Assembly: GCA_946631535.1 (NCBI GenBank)
Contig: CAMPAF010000207.1
Location: forward strand, 1 to 5,478
Source: an uncultured Verrucomicrobiota bacterium
GTDB lineage: Bacteria; Verrucomicrobiota; Kiritimatiellia; RFP12; UBA1067
Direction: 5' to 3'
Length of the DNA stretch: 5,478 nt
Positions 5,174 through 5,478 of this stretch are shown piece by piece. Made by a program: the position numbers and the translations under genes. The notes under the pieces are model-generated. The model was not told where the DNA came from. It searched no databases and saw only the letters and a list, made by a program, of their open reading frames with translations. Within the stretch, counting starts at the first letter, position 1. Every line of letters begins with the position of its first letter.

Positions 5174-5478
5174 GTGAACGAACCGCCAAACATAGAACAG
5201 GTGATCGAGCATTTCCCGTACGTGGCGTGCGAGTACGCGCGTGCGCTGGCGGAGTCGAGCGACGCGTTCCGGCGGCAGCTGGAACCGGACGTGCGAGAGC
5301 TGGAGGACGAGGAGGATTTCGGCCCAGACCCCTTCGACGAGGAGGGGGAGGCGAGCGGATGCTTCGGGCTCAAGCAGCGCTTCCCAGACCGTGTGCTGGT
5401 GATGACCTCGAACGCCTGCTTCATGAACTGCCGCCACTGCACGCGCAAGGGGCTGCTGCGCCACGCTGAGGTGGTGCG
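5174..5478 (+). CDS. KamA-family radical SAM protein (lysine 2,3-aminomutase-like), N-terminal part, cut by the window edge
   Basis: A GTG start gives 101 complete codons open to the right edge. LKQRFPDRVLVMTSNACFMN (66-85) followed by CRHCTRKG matches the lysine/glutamate 2,3-aminomutase and EpmB family. Cys82, Cys86 and Cys89 form CxxxCxxC, which holds the 4Fe-4S cluster that cleaves S-adenosylmethionine. Such enzymes usually move an amino group between carbons using pyridoxal phosphate. The PLP lysine and substrate-binding acids would lie beyond the window, so the substrate is open. Only 81 residues precede the first Cys, against roughly 120-125 in the lysine aminomutase and EpmB proteins I recall, and the segment at 42-60 is strongly acidic (ELEDEEDFGPDPFDEEGEA). 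It sits 38 bp after the Tat-exported gene and may be the operon's fourth member. Unlike its neighbours it has no export signal and acts in the cytoplasm. Confidence 0.85.
   Translation, partial: MNEPPNIEQVIEHFPYVACEYARALAESSDAFRRQLEPDVRELEDEEDFGPDPFDEEGEASGCFGLKQRFPDRVLVMTSNACFMNCRHCTRKGLLRHAEVV

Noticed and set aside
2283..5189. 968-codon open frame on the minus strand
   Set aside because: It runs antisense across the EF-hand and Tat-protein genes, and its Arg/His/Leu/Val-rich translation has no recognisable domain. It is a by-product of GC-rich codon use in the real genes.

Overview
The window is GC-rich, gene-dense bacterial DNA. It holds six protein-coding genes, two of them cut by the window edges, and no RNA gene, insertion sequence or CRISPR array that I can see. 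The protein styles suggest a gut or rumen member of the Planctomycetes-Verrucomicrobia-Lentisphaerae/Kiritimatiellota group. The clues are a symporter with an N-terminus of a gut-anaerobe type, a Tat-exported xylose-isomerase-like barrel, and a large EF-hand membrane protein. This is inference from recalled family resemblance; no taxonomic marker is present.

Layout. The left part reads on the minus strand: the first 109 codons of a sodium:solute symporter (1-329), then a small secreted protein with eight consecutive histidines and a Pro/Val-rich tail (401-751). A 189-bp intergenic region (752-940) separates these from a rightward cluster. That region is the most structured non-coding DNA here. 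It has a T-run, four 7-bp TTCCCCR-type repeats whose other strand fits a G-quadruplex consensus, an extended -10 promoter (TGATATACT), and a 7-6-7 perfect inverted repeat (TGTCGCG/CGCGACA) sitting where transcription should start. The identical 9-bp extended -10 also lies in front of the symporter gene on the opposite strand.

The rightward genes are tightly packed, with gaps of 19, 15 and 38 bp, and look like one operon. In order they are a Tat/lipoprotein sugar-isomerase-like TIM barrel (941-1879), a 704-residue EF-hand protein with three predicted membrane segments and an exposed Cys-rich tail (1899-4013), a 368-residue Tat-exported protein of unknown function (4029-5135), and the start of a KamA-family radical SAM protein with CxxxCxxC (5174 to the right edge).

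How they work together is not established. The symporter and the sugar-isomerase-like protein could serve uptake and processing of one solute. The EF-hand protein and the unknown Tat substrate are adjacent, probably co-expressed, and both have parts at or beyond the membrane. The best candidates for something undescribed are this pair and the promoter-operator region at 854-923.
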